Assembly: GCA_937988735.1 (NCBI GenBank)
Contig: CALKHQ010000054.1
Span: 1-10,531 of the forward strand
DNA: 10,531 nucleotides
DNA from: an uncultured Alphaproteobacteria bacterium
GTDB taxonomy: Bacteria; Pseudomonadota; Alphaproteobacteria; CALKHQ01
Direction: 5' to 3'
The notes under the pieces were generated by a model. The model did not search any database and was not told where the DNA came from. It worked only from the letters and a program-made list of their open reading frames with translations. The position numbers were made by a program, and so were the translations under genes. Positions 1 to 5,862 of this stretch are shown here, one piece after another; positions within the stretch are counted from its first letter, which is position 1, and every line of letters begins with the position of its first letter.

Positions 1-729
1 TGTGGACTTGAGCTTGGAGACGTCCCGATGGCGCAGCAGGTGCTCGAGCACCGGGCCGTAGCTGATCCAGACGTGGGAGTGGCGGAAGTTCGAGCCGAGC
101 AGGTGGAACAGGAAATAGGCGGCGTGGGTGCCGCCGAGGGTGATGACGTCGATGCGGTCGGTCACCGCCACCAGCAGCGCGCCGATGACGGCGCCCATGA
201 CCAGCGCCCGCACCTGCGCCTCGATCAGGTCGTAGACCGGGTGCTTCCGGTAGACGGTGATCGGCGTCATCACCTCCGCGCTGTGGTGGACGGCGTGGAA
301 CGGCCACAGCACCGGCAGCTCGTGGTGGGCGCGGTGCACCCAGTAGACAACGAAATCGCTGGCGATCAGGATGGCGACCGTCACCACCACCCCGCTCCAG
401 CCGGACCATGCGCCCGCGGCCATCGGCGTGCCGGTCAGCCGGCCAAGCCCGACGGCGACGGCGACCGCCACCACCGTCTGCACCGTCACCGCGCCCAGCG
501 CGCCGGAGAGCGACAGCATCCGGTTCAGCACGTAGAGCTGCACGTCCACGCGCAGCGACGGATGCCGCCAGATCGCGGCCGGGAACAGCCAGGCGAGGAA
601 CTGCCGCGGCCGGAACGAGCGCTCACGCACGACGAAGATCGCGAGCGCCATCACCACGAAGGCGAGCAGGTAGGGCGGCGACAGCCGCACGCCCGGCCCG
701 AAGAAGGCGTCGTAGATGTCCGCCAGCAT
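1..729 (-). CDS. Sterol desaturase / fatty acid hydroxylase family membrane protein (3' end missing)
   Basis: The reverse strand from the ATG at 729 stays open to the window edge, giving 243 residues with no stop. Three histidine clusters typical of integral-membrane di-iron hydroxylases are visible: HRAHH at residues 132-136, HAVHH at 145-149, and RHSH at 216-219 followed by VWISYGPVLEH. Hydrophobic segments lie near residues 20-35, 76-96, 112-130 and 176-211. Members of this superfamily (ERG3/COG3000 type) use O2 and a di-iron centre to hydroxylate or desaturate sterols, hopanoids, sphingolipids, carotenoids or fatty acids in the membrane. The substrate here cannot be told. The last histidine box of the family is expected beyond the left edge. 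The ATG lies 10-15 nt after a G-rich stretch but has no clean Shine-Dalgarno; I chose it because the hydrophobic N-terminus begins there. The family call is secure, the specific function is not. Confidence 0.88.
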   Translation of the reverse strand, partial: MLADIYDAFFGPGVRLSPPYLLAFVVMALAIFVVRERSFRPRQFLAWLFPAAIWRHPSLRVDVQLYVLNRMLSLSGALGAVTVQTVVAVAVAVGLGRLTGTPMAAGAWSGWSGVVVTVAILIASDFVVYWVHRAHHELPVLWPFHAVHHSAEVMTPITVYRKHPVYDLIEAQVRALVMGAVIGALLVAVTDRIDVITLGGTHAAYFLFHLLGSNFRHSHVWISYGPVLEHLLRHRDVSKLKST

Positions 730-1029
730 GGCCAGCCCCCCGCGCGCGGGAGCCGAGCCTGTCGCGCGGTTCGTGTGTGGACTCCCGCCCGCCCGAGGAT
801 AGGCGGCGGAGGCTAAGGAGTGATTGACGCGGGCGCGGCGGCGCACGCACGGGCCTGGTCACCGCCTCCGTCCCGGCTTCCCTTCCGCCGCCCTGGTCCC
901 GCCGGGCTCGAACATGACGAGGCGTTCAGAGGAACGTGTCGGCAGCTGCGGCGTTGAAGACAGCGGGTGGCACTCGCTTTTCCCCGCCACTGCCTTTTTT
1001 TCGCCACCAGCCATGTGGGAGGACATCCG
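730..1029. other. Intergenic region between divergent desaturase and hemerythrin genes
   Basis: This 300-nt stretch separates two divergent genes and I see no convincing gene in it. On the forward side it holds the EcfG-type promoter at 931-955, a T7 run at 995-1001 within the predicted 5' leader, and the ribosome binding site GGGAGGA at 1017-1023. On the reverse side a weak -10-like TATCCT (complement of 796-801) could serve the desaturase gene, but its -35 match is poor, so I do not call it as a promoter. Short open frames crossing the region lack ribosome sites and protein-like composition. Confidence 0.6.
931..955 (+). promoter_or_regulatory. EcfG-type general stress response promoter
   Basis: GGAAC at 931-935 and CGTT at 952-955 are separated by exactly 16 nt. 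This matches the consensus GGAAC-N16-17-CGTT known for promoters recognised by the alphaproteobacterial general-stress ECF sigma factor (EcfG/SigT/RpoE2), released by the PhyR-NepR partner switch. Transcription would start near 962, giving a leader of about 68 nt before the hemerythrin ATG at 1030. Position and orientation suit that gene. The match is seen directly; its use by EcfG is inferred. Confidence 0.75.
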
Positions 1030-1623
1030 ATGGCAAGCAGCAAACCCGCGTCGTCCCGGTCGAAGAGCAGCAACGGCAACGGCTCCCGTCGGAGCGCCTC
1101 GTCCAGGTCGGAAGATGCGATCAGCCTGCTGAAGGCCGATCATCGCGAGGTCGAGCGCCTGTTCGAGGAATACCAGCAGACGGACGACACCGCCGGGAAG
1201 GCGGAACTCGCCCAGCAGATCTGCCAGGAGCTGACGATCCACGCCATGATCGAGGAAGAGATCTTCTACCCGGCCTGCCGCCGGGAAGGGATCGACGACA
1301 TGATGCTGGACGAGGCCCAGGTCGAGCACGACGGGGCCAAGAACCTGATCATGGAGCTGGAGGCCGGCTCTCCCGACGACGACTTCTACGATGCGAAGGT
1401 CGTCGTGCTGAGCGAGATGATCAAGCACCACGTCAACGAGGAAGAGAAGCGTGGCGGCATCTTCACCAAGGCGCGCCAGGCCGGCATGGATCTTGACCGG
1501 CTCGGCAAGCAGCTCGAGAAGCGCAAGCAGGAGCTGATGAGCGAGGCGGAGGCGGGCGACCTGCCGAAGCCGCAGATGCTGTCGATGATGATGCAACCTG
1601 CCGGCATCGCGCCGGCGGAGTGA
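1030..1623 (+). CDS. Hemerythrin HHE cation-binding domain protein
   Basis: The product has 197 residues. After a basic, Ser/Lys/Arg/Asn-rich tail (residues 2-27, probably disordered), a four-helix hemerythrin domain follows. Its metal-ligand motifs are DHREVE (His38), HAMIEEEIFYP (His71, Glu75), VEHDGAK (His100) and KHHVNEEE (His133 or 134, Glu137/138). Such domains bind a non-haem di-iron centre that reacts with O2, NO or peroxide; bacterial members are linked to oxygen/NO sensing, iron handling and stress tolerance. The protein has no signal peptide, so it is probably cytoplasmic. I chose the ATG at 1030 because GGGAGGA sits 6 nt upstream; an upstream in-frame ATG at 967 has no such site and would add an unlikely segment. 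The EcfG-type promoter upstream suggests induction under general stress. A C-terminal coiled-coil-like stretch around residues 155-180 ends in a Met/Pro-rich tail. Confidence 0.93.
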   Translation: MASSKPASSRSKSSNGNGSRRSASSRSEDAISLLKADHREVERLFEEYQQTDDTAGKAELAQQICQELTIHAMIEEEIFYPACRREGIDDMMLDEAQVEHDGAKNLIMELEAGSPDDDFYDAKVVVLSEMIKHHVNEEEKRGGIFTKARQAGMDLDRLGKQLEKRKQELMSEAEAGDLPKPQMLSMMMQPAGIAPAE

Positions 1624-1654
1624 CCGGCCGCCGCGTCCTCGGCACCCGGAAAGG

Positions 1655-1687
1655 CGAACGGCCTAGCCCTGGGGGCTAGGCCGTTCT
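1655..1687. terminator. Perfect hairpin, probable bidirectional terminator
   Basis: A 13-bp perfect inverted repeat (arms 1656-1668 and 1674-1686) with a 5-nt loop, which can close by one more C-G pair, lies 32 nt after the hemerythrin stop and 7 nt beyond the tRNA 3' end on the other strand. It is GC-rich and sits exactly between two converging transcripts. Neither side has a long T-run, so it is not a textbook intrinsic terminator. It may still stop both transcripts or protect their 3' ends. Confidence 0.7.
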
Positions 1688-1693
1688 GCGTGT

Positions 1694-1770
1694 TGGTGGC
1701 GGATCAGGGACTCGAACCCCGGACACAAGGATTATGATTCCTCTGCTCTAACCAACTGAGCTAATCCGCC
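1694..1770 (-). tRNA. tRNA-Met (anticodon CAT), elongator type
   Basis: The reverse strand folds into a complete 77-nt cloverleaf. It has a 7-bp acceptor stem (GGCGGAT with ATCCGCC), D-arm GCTC/GAGC, an anticodon stem closing the loop ATCATAA, a T-arm with loop TTCGAGT, discriminator A and an encoded CCA. The anticodon CAT could mean elongator Met, initiator Met or Ile2 with lysidine. A fully paired first acceptor pair (G1-C72) argues against initiator, and the loop and stem resemble alphaproteobacterial elongator tRNA-Met more than tRNA-Ile2. Elongator identity is likely but not proven. Confidence 0.93.
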
Positions 1771-1786
1771 CCTGTGGGGGACGTTC

Positions 1787-1814
1787 ACTTAATCTGGGGC
1801 CGACGGCCTGTCAA
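1787..1814 (-). promoter_or_regulatory. Promoter of the tRNA-Met gene
   Basis: On the reverse strand a perfect TTGACA (-35, complement of 1809-1814) is followed after 16 nt by an AT-rich TTAAGT (-10, complement of 1787-1792), a rare AT-rich patch in this region. The start would fall near 1780, about 10 nt upstream of the mature tRNA 5' end, leaving a short leader for RNase P. The -10 match is only partial. Confidence 0.6.
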
Positions 1815-1933
1815 GCCGTTCCCCGCCGCTCCGTCCTGCGTCGCGGTGCCCCGATCCGGTGACGCGAACTTAAGGTTGTGCCGCTAGACCGGATCCCGTC
1901 GTCCCGGGTCGGGACGGAAGGCGGGAGCAGGCA

Positions 1934-2146
1934 ATGCGTGCATTCCTCATCACCCTGGGCGGGGTCGTGGCCGCAGGAACCACGGCGCTCGCGCTGGCGG
2001 ACCGGCCGGCGCCGCCGGCCCGCGCATCCGGGCATCCGCCCGTGAGCGCATCCTTCGCCGACTCCGGAACTGCATCCCTGTCCCAGGCGGACCCACGCGA
2101 CGACCGGGACGAAGGCCTGCCGCCGCAACGGGTGCCGTCGCCATGA
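1934..2146 (+). CDS. Small exported protein of unknown function (70 aa)
   Basis: I do not recognise this protein. Residues 3-22 form a hydrophobic segment ending ALALA-DRPAPP, which reads as a signal peptide with a possible signal peptidase I site after residue 22. The remaining ~48 residues are rich in Pro, Ala, Ser and Asp and probably disordered. A purine-rich GGGAG at 1923-1927 precedes the ATG. Its stop overlaps the start of the next gene (ATGA at 2143-2146), a typical sign of translational coupling, which supports both as real genes. A 6-bp hairpin (1900-1905 with 1911-1916) lies just upstream of the ribosome site. No function can be given. Confidence 0.6.
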   Translation: MRAFLITLGGVVAAGTTALALADRPAPPARASGHPPVSASFADSGTASLSQADPRDDRDEGLPPQRVPSP

Positions 2147-2403
2147 GCCGCCGCATCATACGCTATGCCGGCACCGCGCTCGTCGTCGGCTTCCTCCTTT
2201 GGCGGATCGGCGGGACGCCGGGGCCGGACGACGAGGGCAGCACCGCAGCCGGTCCGGTGGCGCAGGAGCTTGACGCCGCAGCCCAGCGGCTTCAGGCCGG
2301 CCGGAGCGGCAGCCGCGGCCCGGGCATCCACACGGTCGAACCCGGCCGCGGGACATCGCCCTCCGACGGGGCGGCCGAGGTGATGGTCGTCCGCGGCCGC
2401 TAG
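2143..2403 (+). CDS. Small membrane-anchored protein of unknown function (86 aa)
   Basis: I do not recognise this protein. The N-terminus MSRRIIR is followed by one hydrophobic segment (about residues 8-22), suggesting a single-pass anchor with a cytoplasmic N-terminus and about 60 residues in the periplasm. A short helix-like stretch (VAQELDAAAQRLQAG, residues 39-53) precedes a flexible region and the end GAAEVMVVRGR. That end resembles the end of the next gene product (SAARVVVIRPRQ), hinting that the two are distant relatives. The start overlaps the stop of the preceding gene by 4 nt, so translation is probably coupled. Confidence 0.6.
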   Translation: MSRRIIRYAGTALVVGFLLWRIGGTPGPDDEGSTAAGPVAQELDAAAQRLQAGRSGSRGPGIHTVEPGRGTSPSDGAAEVMVVRGR

Positions 2404-2475
2404 CCAGGCGTTGATCGGCCGTTAACGCTGTCCATCTTAGGTTTCGGGCCGGCACCCCGGATCGGGAGATACCGC

Positions 2476-2916
2476 ATGGTTCGGTTCATCGCAGCCCTGG
2501 CCGTGGCGTTGATCGGCCTCGGCGCCGCCCTGTTCTACGGCGACGAACGCCCCGGCACCGCCGCCGGCCCGGCCGACGGCGGCCGCACGGTGGCGCAGGC
2601 CGCGGCGCCTGCCCCAGCGGACGCCACGCAGCCGCAGCCCGAACCTGCGCCCGACCCCGAGCTGTCGCAGATCCGGCAAATCCTCGAGCAGGAACTGGTG
2701 GAGGCTGCCGCCGAGCCACGCGTGCTGTCCGGTGCGGGCGCAAACCGCAGCGCCACCGTCGTCGCCGCGCCGCGGAGCGGCTGCTGGCTGGACGGCGTCA
2801 CCGCCGGCGCGGGCTGCGAGGATGCGGGGGGCGCCGCGCATGCCGTCGGCGAGGACCTGCCGGTCACGGGCCCGGAAAGCGCGGCGCGGGTGGTGGTGAT
2901 CCGCCCGCGCCAGTAG
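2476..2916 (+). CDS. Membrane-anchored or exported protein of unknown function (146 aa)
   Basis: I do not recognise this protein. Residues 4-21 are hydrophobic, reading as a signal anchor or uncleaved signal. A Pro/Ala/Gln-rich linker follows to about residue 61, then an amphipathic helix-like segment at 62-80, then a small C-terminal domain with two cysteines (C103, C114) that could form a disulfide in the periplasm. It ends SAARVVVIRPRQ, like the preceding protein. GGGAG at 2464-2468 gives a good ribosome site 7 nt before the ATG. It lies 72 nt after the preceding gene on the same strand. Its stop is 2 nt from the stop of the converging propeller gene on the other strand. Confidence 0.65.
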   Translation: MVRFIAALAVALIGLGAALFYGDERPGTAAGPADGGRTVAQAAAPAPADATQPQPEPAPDPELSQIRQILEQELVEAAAEPRVLSGAGANRSATVVAAPRSGCWLDGVTAGAGCEDAGGAAHAVGEDLPVTGPESAARVVVIRPRQ

Positions 2917-2918
2917 GG

Positions 2919-4250
2919 TCACGGCGCCTCGCCGTCCGGGCCGAGGCGGAAGATGAACCCGCGCATCTGCAGGAGGGCAGCGCCGTCGGTCATCGTGGCC
3001 AGCACGCCGCCGTCGTCCGCCTCCGCCACCGCCGTGAAATAGGCATCGTTCGCGCGACCGCCGGCCGAGGGGCGGCGGATCTCCGTCGTCCACACCGTCT
3101 CCCCCTCCTCGCTCCAGCGCGAAACGAAGCCGGCATGGTCGCTGTCGGGGCCGGTGCGCTGGCCCGCCACCAGCATGCCGCCGTCGCGGGCGCCGGAGAC
3201 GGCCCCGATCTCGTCGAACACGGCGGGGTCGGCCCGCAGATCGGCATCGGCCGGCTCCACCCGGCGCCACAGTTCCGCCCCGGCTGCATCGAAGCGGACG
3301 ACGGTGGTGCGGCGGTAGCCTTCCGGCCGCGCGGTCCAGTCGTAGCGCACCACGGTCCCGTCTCCGGCCGTGTCGATCTGCCAGAGCCGCACGATCGGGT
3401 CGCAGTCCACGGGGTAACGGACGGGCGCCACCCGGTCGATCACCTGCACGTCGCGCATCGTGCCGTCGCTGCCGAGGGTGCCGGTCCAGATCACGCGCGC
3501 GCCCTCCTCCGGCGCGGCGCCGTCCCAGAAGCCGAGGACGCGGACATCGCCGCCCGGCAGCACGGTCGCCGCAGTCACCGCGCCGGACTCCGCCCCGGGC
3601 ACGACCCCGCCCGGTTCGGACCACGTCCACAGCTCCCTGCCCGAGGCGTCATGGCGGCTCACGGCCGGGGCGGGACTGCTCCCCATGACCAGGAACCCGC
3701 CGTTGCCGTCATCCGCGATGGCATGGGCCGCGAAGGACAGCGGGAACTCTGCCGTCCCCTGCCCGTCGGGTCCCAGGATCTGCACCCGTGACGGGCCGTT
3801 GTGGTCGTCGCCCGCCAGCACCGCGATGCCGCCGTCGATGAGCGCCCCGTCGCAGATGACCCCGTCGCCGCTCTGCTCCCACAGCCGGTCGCCTGCCGGT
3901 CCGAAGGCCGCGAGCCAGGTCCGCCGCTCCCGCGCCGCCCATTCGCCGCCGATGACGACGATCGTGCCGTCGAACCGCGGCAGCACGTCGGTCATCACCC
4001 ACAGCGACCTCAAGTCGCCGTCGCCGTACTGGTGCTCCCAGACGCACGGCGCGTCGCAGGACGCCAGGGGCGCTGCCTGGTCGGAGACGCGCAGCAGGTC
4101 CGGGCGGCGGCGCCCCTCCCCCGGCGGCAATCCCGCCGCTTCGCGCACCAGACGGGTTGCCTCGACAGGCAGCCGGTTTGCCTCCGCCTCATCGGCGCGC
4201 GCCGCGCCGAGACAGACGGCGACACATGCCGCGATGGTGAGCAGGCGCAT
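2919..4250 (-). CDS. Exported propeller-like protein, paralog C (443 aa, shortened N-terminal module)
   Basis: This is the third and most downstream of three tandem paralogs. A signal peptide (residues 1-19, site ARA-DEA) is followed by DEAEANR as in the sister proteins. The N-terminal helical module is then about 38 residues shorter: the LDAIV..HP....LAT.QP.G.F part is missing. After the conserved CVWEHQYGDG (residues 69-78) seven blade-like repeats can be traced to the end, FIFRLGPDGEAP. Mature-chain cysteines are C65, C69, C133 and C283, matching the paralogs. Many repeats carry the pattern DG..LV.G ... D..G..LW, common in delta-60, PQQ-like and other beta-propeller repeats. The ATG at 4250 follows GGGGGGAGG, an excellent ribosome site. 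It starts 65 nt after paralog B. No catalytic motif is visible; a binding or scaffold role outside the cytoplasm is inferred. The lipobox-like IAAC at residues 6-9 is too close to the N-terminus to be likely. Confidence 0.85.
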   Translation of the reverse strand: MRLLTIAACVAVCLGAARADEAEANRLPVEATRLVREAAGLPPGEGRRRPDLLRVSDQAAPLASCDAPCVWEHQYGDGDLRSLWVMTDVLPRFDGTIVVIGGEWAARERRTWLAAFGPAGDRLWEQSGDGVICDGALIDGGIAVLAGDDHNGPSRVQILGPDGQGTAEFPLSFAAHAIADDGNGGFLVMGSSPAPAVSRHDASGRELWTWSEPGGVVPGAESGAVTAATVLPGGDVRVLGFWDGAAPEEGARVIWTGTLGSDGTMRDVQVIDRVAPVRYPVDCDPIVRLWQIDTAGDGTVVRYDWTARPEGYRRTTVVRFDAAGAELWRRVEPADADLRADPAVFDEIGAVSGARDGGMLVAGQRTGPDSDHAGFVSRWSEEGETVWTTEIRRPSAGGRANDAYFTAVAEADDGGVLATMTDGAALLQMRGFIFRLGPDGEAP

Positions 4251-4315
4251 TCCGACCTCCCCCCCTGCTGTTCAGCACCTCACATGCAAGTCCGTCCGGG
4301 CATCGGGGCGGGCGC

Positions 4316-5794
4316 TTACGGCGCCTCCCCGTCCGGGCCGAGCCGGAAGATGAAGCCGCGCAGCCGGAGCTGGGCGAGGCCGTCGGTCATGACGGCGAGT
4401 ACGCCGCCGTCCGGCGCCTCCGCAATCGCGGAAAACCAGGCATCGTCGACGCGGTCGTTGGCCGCCGGCCGGCGCAGCTCGGTCGTCCATACCGTCTCGC
4501 CGGCCCCGTCCCACCGCGAGACGTAGCCCGCGCCCCGGCCTTCGGGCCGGTGACGGTAACCCGCCACCAGCACATCGCCATCGCGGGAGACCGACAGGGC
4601 CAGAACCTCGTCGAGCCCGGCCTCGCGCCACGCCGCGGGGTCCGGCTGCGTCGATGGATCGACGGGCTCCACCCGCCGCCACTGTTCCGCCCCCGTGGCG
4701 TCCAGCCGGGCGACGATCGTGCTGCGGTTGGCTGTCGTGGCGGACCTGGTGCTGTAGCGGACGATGACGTCCTCCCCCAGCGCCGCGATCTGCCACGGCC
4801 GCACCACCGGATCGCAGCCGACACCGAAGGTCTCCGGCGTGACCCGGTCGATCTCGCGCAGGTCGCGCATGGTGCCGTCGCTGCCGAGGACGCCGCTCCA
4901 GATCACCCGCTCGCCGCCCTCCGCATGGATGCCCTCCCAGAAGCCGAGCACGCGGATGTCGCCGCCGGGCATGACCGTCGCCGCCGTCACCGCGCCGGTC
5001 CTGGCGCCCGGAACCAGGCTGCCCGGCTCCGACCACGACCAGAGTTGCTCGCCCGAAGCGTCGTGGCGGGCGATGACCGGGGCGTCGCCGCCGCCCATGA
5101 CGAGGAAGCCGCCGCTGCCGTCCGCCGCGATCGCATGGGGCTCGAAGGTCACCGGAAAGCCGGTCGGGGCCAGTCCGTCGGACAGCACCATCAGCACGCC
5201 CGCCTCCTCGCCGCGGATCACGTCGTCGGCCAGCACGACGATGCCGTCGTCGATCAGCGCCGCGTCGCAGGCGACGCCGGTGTAGGTCCGCTCCCACAGC
5301 CGGACCCCGTCAGGGCCGAGCGCGACCAGCCAGACGTCCTTCTCCGGACCGTGCCAGTAGTTGCCGACGACGACGATGGTGCCGTCGGGCCGCGGCAGCA
5401 CGTCGGTCATCAGCCAGGCAGAGCCGCCCCGCAGCGGGTTCCCGCTGCCGTCGCCGTACTGGTGCTCCCAGACGCAGGGTGCGGCGCAGGCCGGTTCCGC
5501 CGGCCCGGCGTTCAGCCGCGCGTATTCGTGGCGCACCTCCCAGCTGCGGAACGTGCCGATCGGCTGGTGGGTGGCCAGCATGACGGCGACATTCGTCTCG
5601 GGATGCCCGGCGACGATGGCGTCGAGGTTCGCCACCGCCTGCGCGTAGAGCGGGAGCGCCTCCGCCGGCGGCAGGTCCGCTGCCTCGGCGGCAAGGCCGA
5701 TGGCCTCGACCAGCAGCCGGTTCGCCTCCGCCTCGTCGGCATGCGCTGTGCCGACCGAGGCGGCCAGCCCTGCGGCAATCATCAGCAACCGCAT
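4316..5794 (-). CDS. Exported propeller-like protein, paralog B (492 aa)
   Basis: This is the middle paralog. The signal peptide is residues 1-19 (AHA-DEA). A helical, TPR-like module spans residues 20-95 (EANRLLVEAIGLAAEA, then LYAQAVANLDAIVAGHP and LATHQPIGTF). CAAPCVWEHQYGDG at 103-116 leads into seven blade-like repeats at roughly 131-171, 178-214, 222-256, 269-316, 334-377, 397-441 and 455-489. Mature cysteines are C103, C107, C176 and C327 only. The frame stays open far upstream through paralog A, so I placed the start at the ATG at 5794, where the signal peptide begins. Its ribosome site is weaker than its sisters' (GGTGGGGAACG). It lies 68 nt after paralog A. Its first half resembles paralog A more, and its middle repeats resemble paralog C more. 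Function unknown; a seven-bladed beta-propeller fold is inferred from repeat spacing, not proven. Confidence 0.87.
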   Translation of the reverse strand: MRLLMIAAGLAASVGTAHADEAEANRLLVEAIGLAAEAADLPPAEALPLYAQAVANLDAIVAGHPETNVAVMLATHQPIGTFRSWEVRHEYARLNAGPAEPACAAPCVWEHQYGDGSGNPLRGGSAWLMTDVLPRPDGTIVVVGNYWHGPEKDVWLVALGPDGVRLWERTYTGVACDAALIDDGIVVLADDVIRGEEAGVLMVLSDGLAPTGFPVTFEPHAIAADGSGGFLVMGGGDAPVIARHDASGEQLWSWSEPGSLVPGARTGAVTAATVMPGGDIRVLGFWEGIHAEGGERVIWSGVLGSDGTMRDLREIDRVTPETFGVGCDPVVRPWQIAALGEDVIVRYSTRSATTANRSTIVARLDATGAEQWRRVEPVDPSTQPDPAAWREAGLDEVLALSVSRDGDVLVAGYRHRPEGRGAGYVSRWDGAGETVWTTELRRPAANDRVDDAWFSAIAEAPDGGVLAVMTDGLAQLRLRGFIFRLGPDGEAP

Positions 5795-5862
5795 CCCACG
5801 TTCCCCACCAGTTGAGAAGGCGCAGGCACGGCGGCCGTCCGGGACGAGGACGCGGCGCACGT

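Noticed and set aside
28..827. Forward-strand open frames across the desaturase gene
   Set aside because: Composition is His/Arg/Gln-rich as expected for antisense of a GC-rich gene, while the reverse strand carries clear histidine boxes.
1900..1916. 6-bp hairpin upstream of the 70-aa gene as an operator or riboswitch
   Set aside because: Too short and expected by chance in DNA this GC-rich; no known riboswitch features.
2414..2437. TTGATC ... ATCTTA as a promoter of the 146-aa gene, or a CtrA site at GTTAAC
   Set aside because: The -10 match is poor and there is no second TTAA at the 7-nt spacing needed for CtrA.
2437..3630. 397-codon reverse-strand frame overlapping the 146-aa gene and paralog C
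   Set aside because: Arg/Gly-rich shadow; the overlapping frames have export signals, ribosome sites and paralog support.
4222..4250. Lipobox-like IAAC at residues 6-9 of paralog C
   Set aside because: Too near the N-terminus for a working lipoprotein signal, and the sister proteins have plain signal peptidase I sites at the same position.
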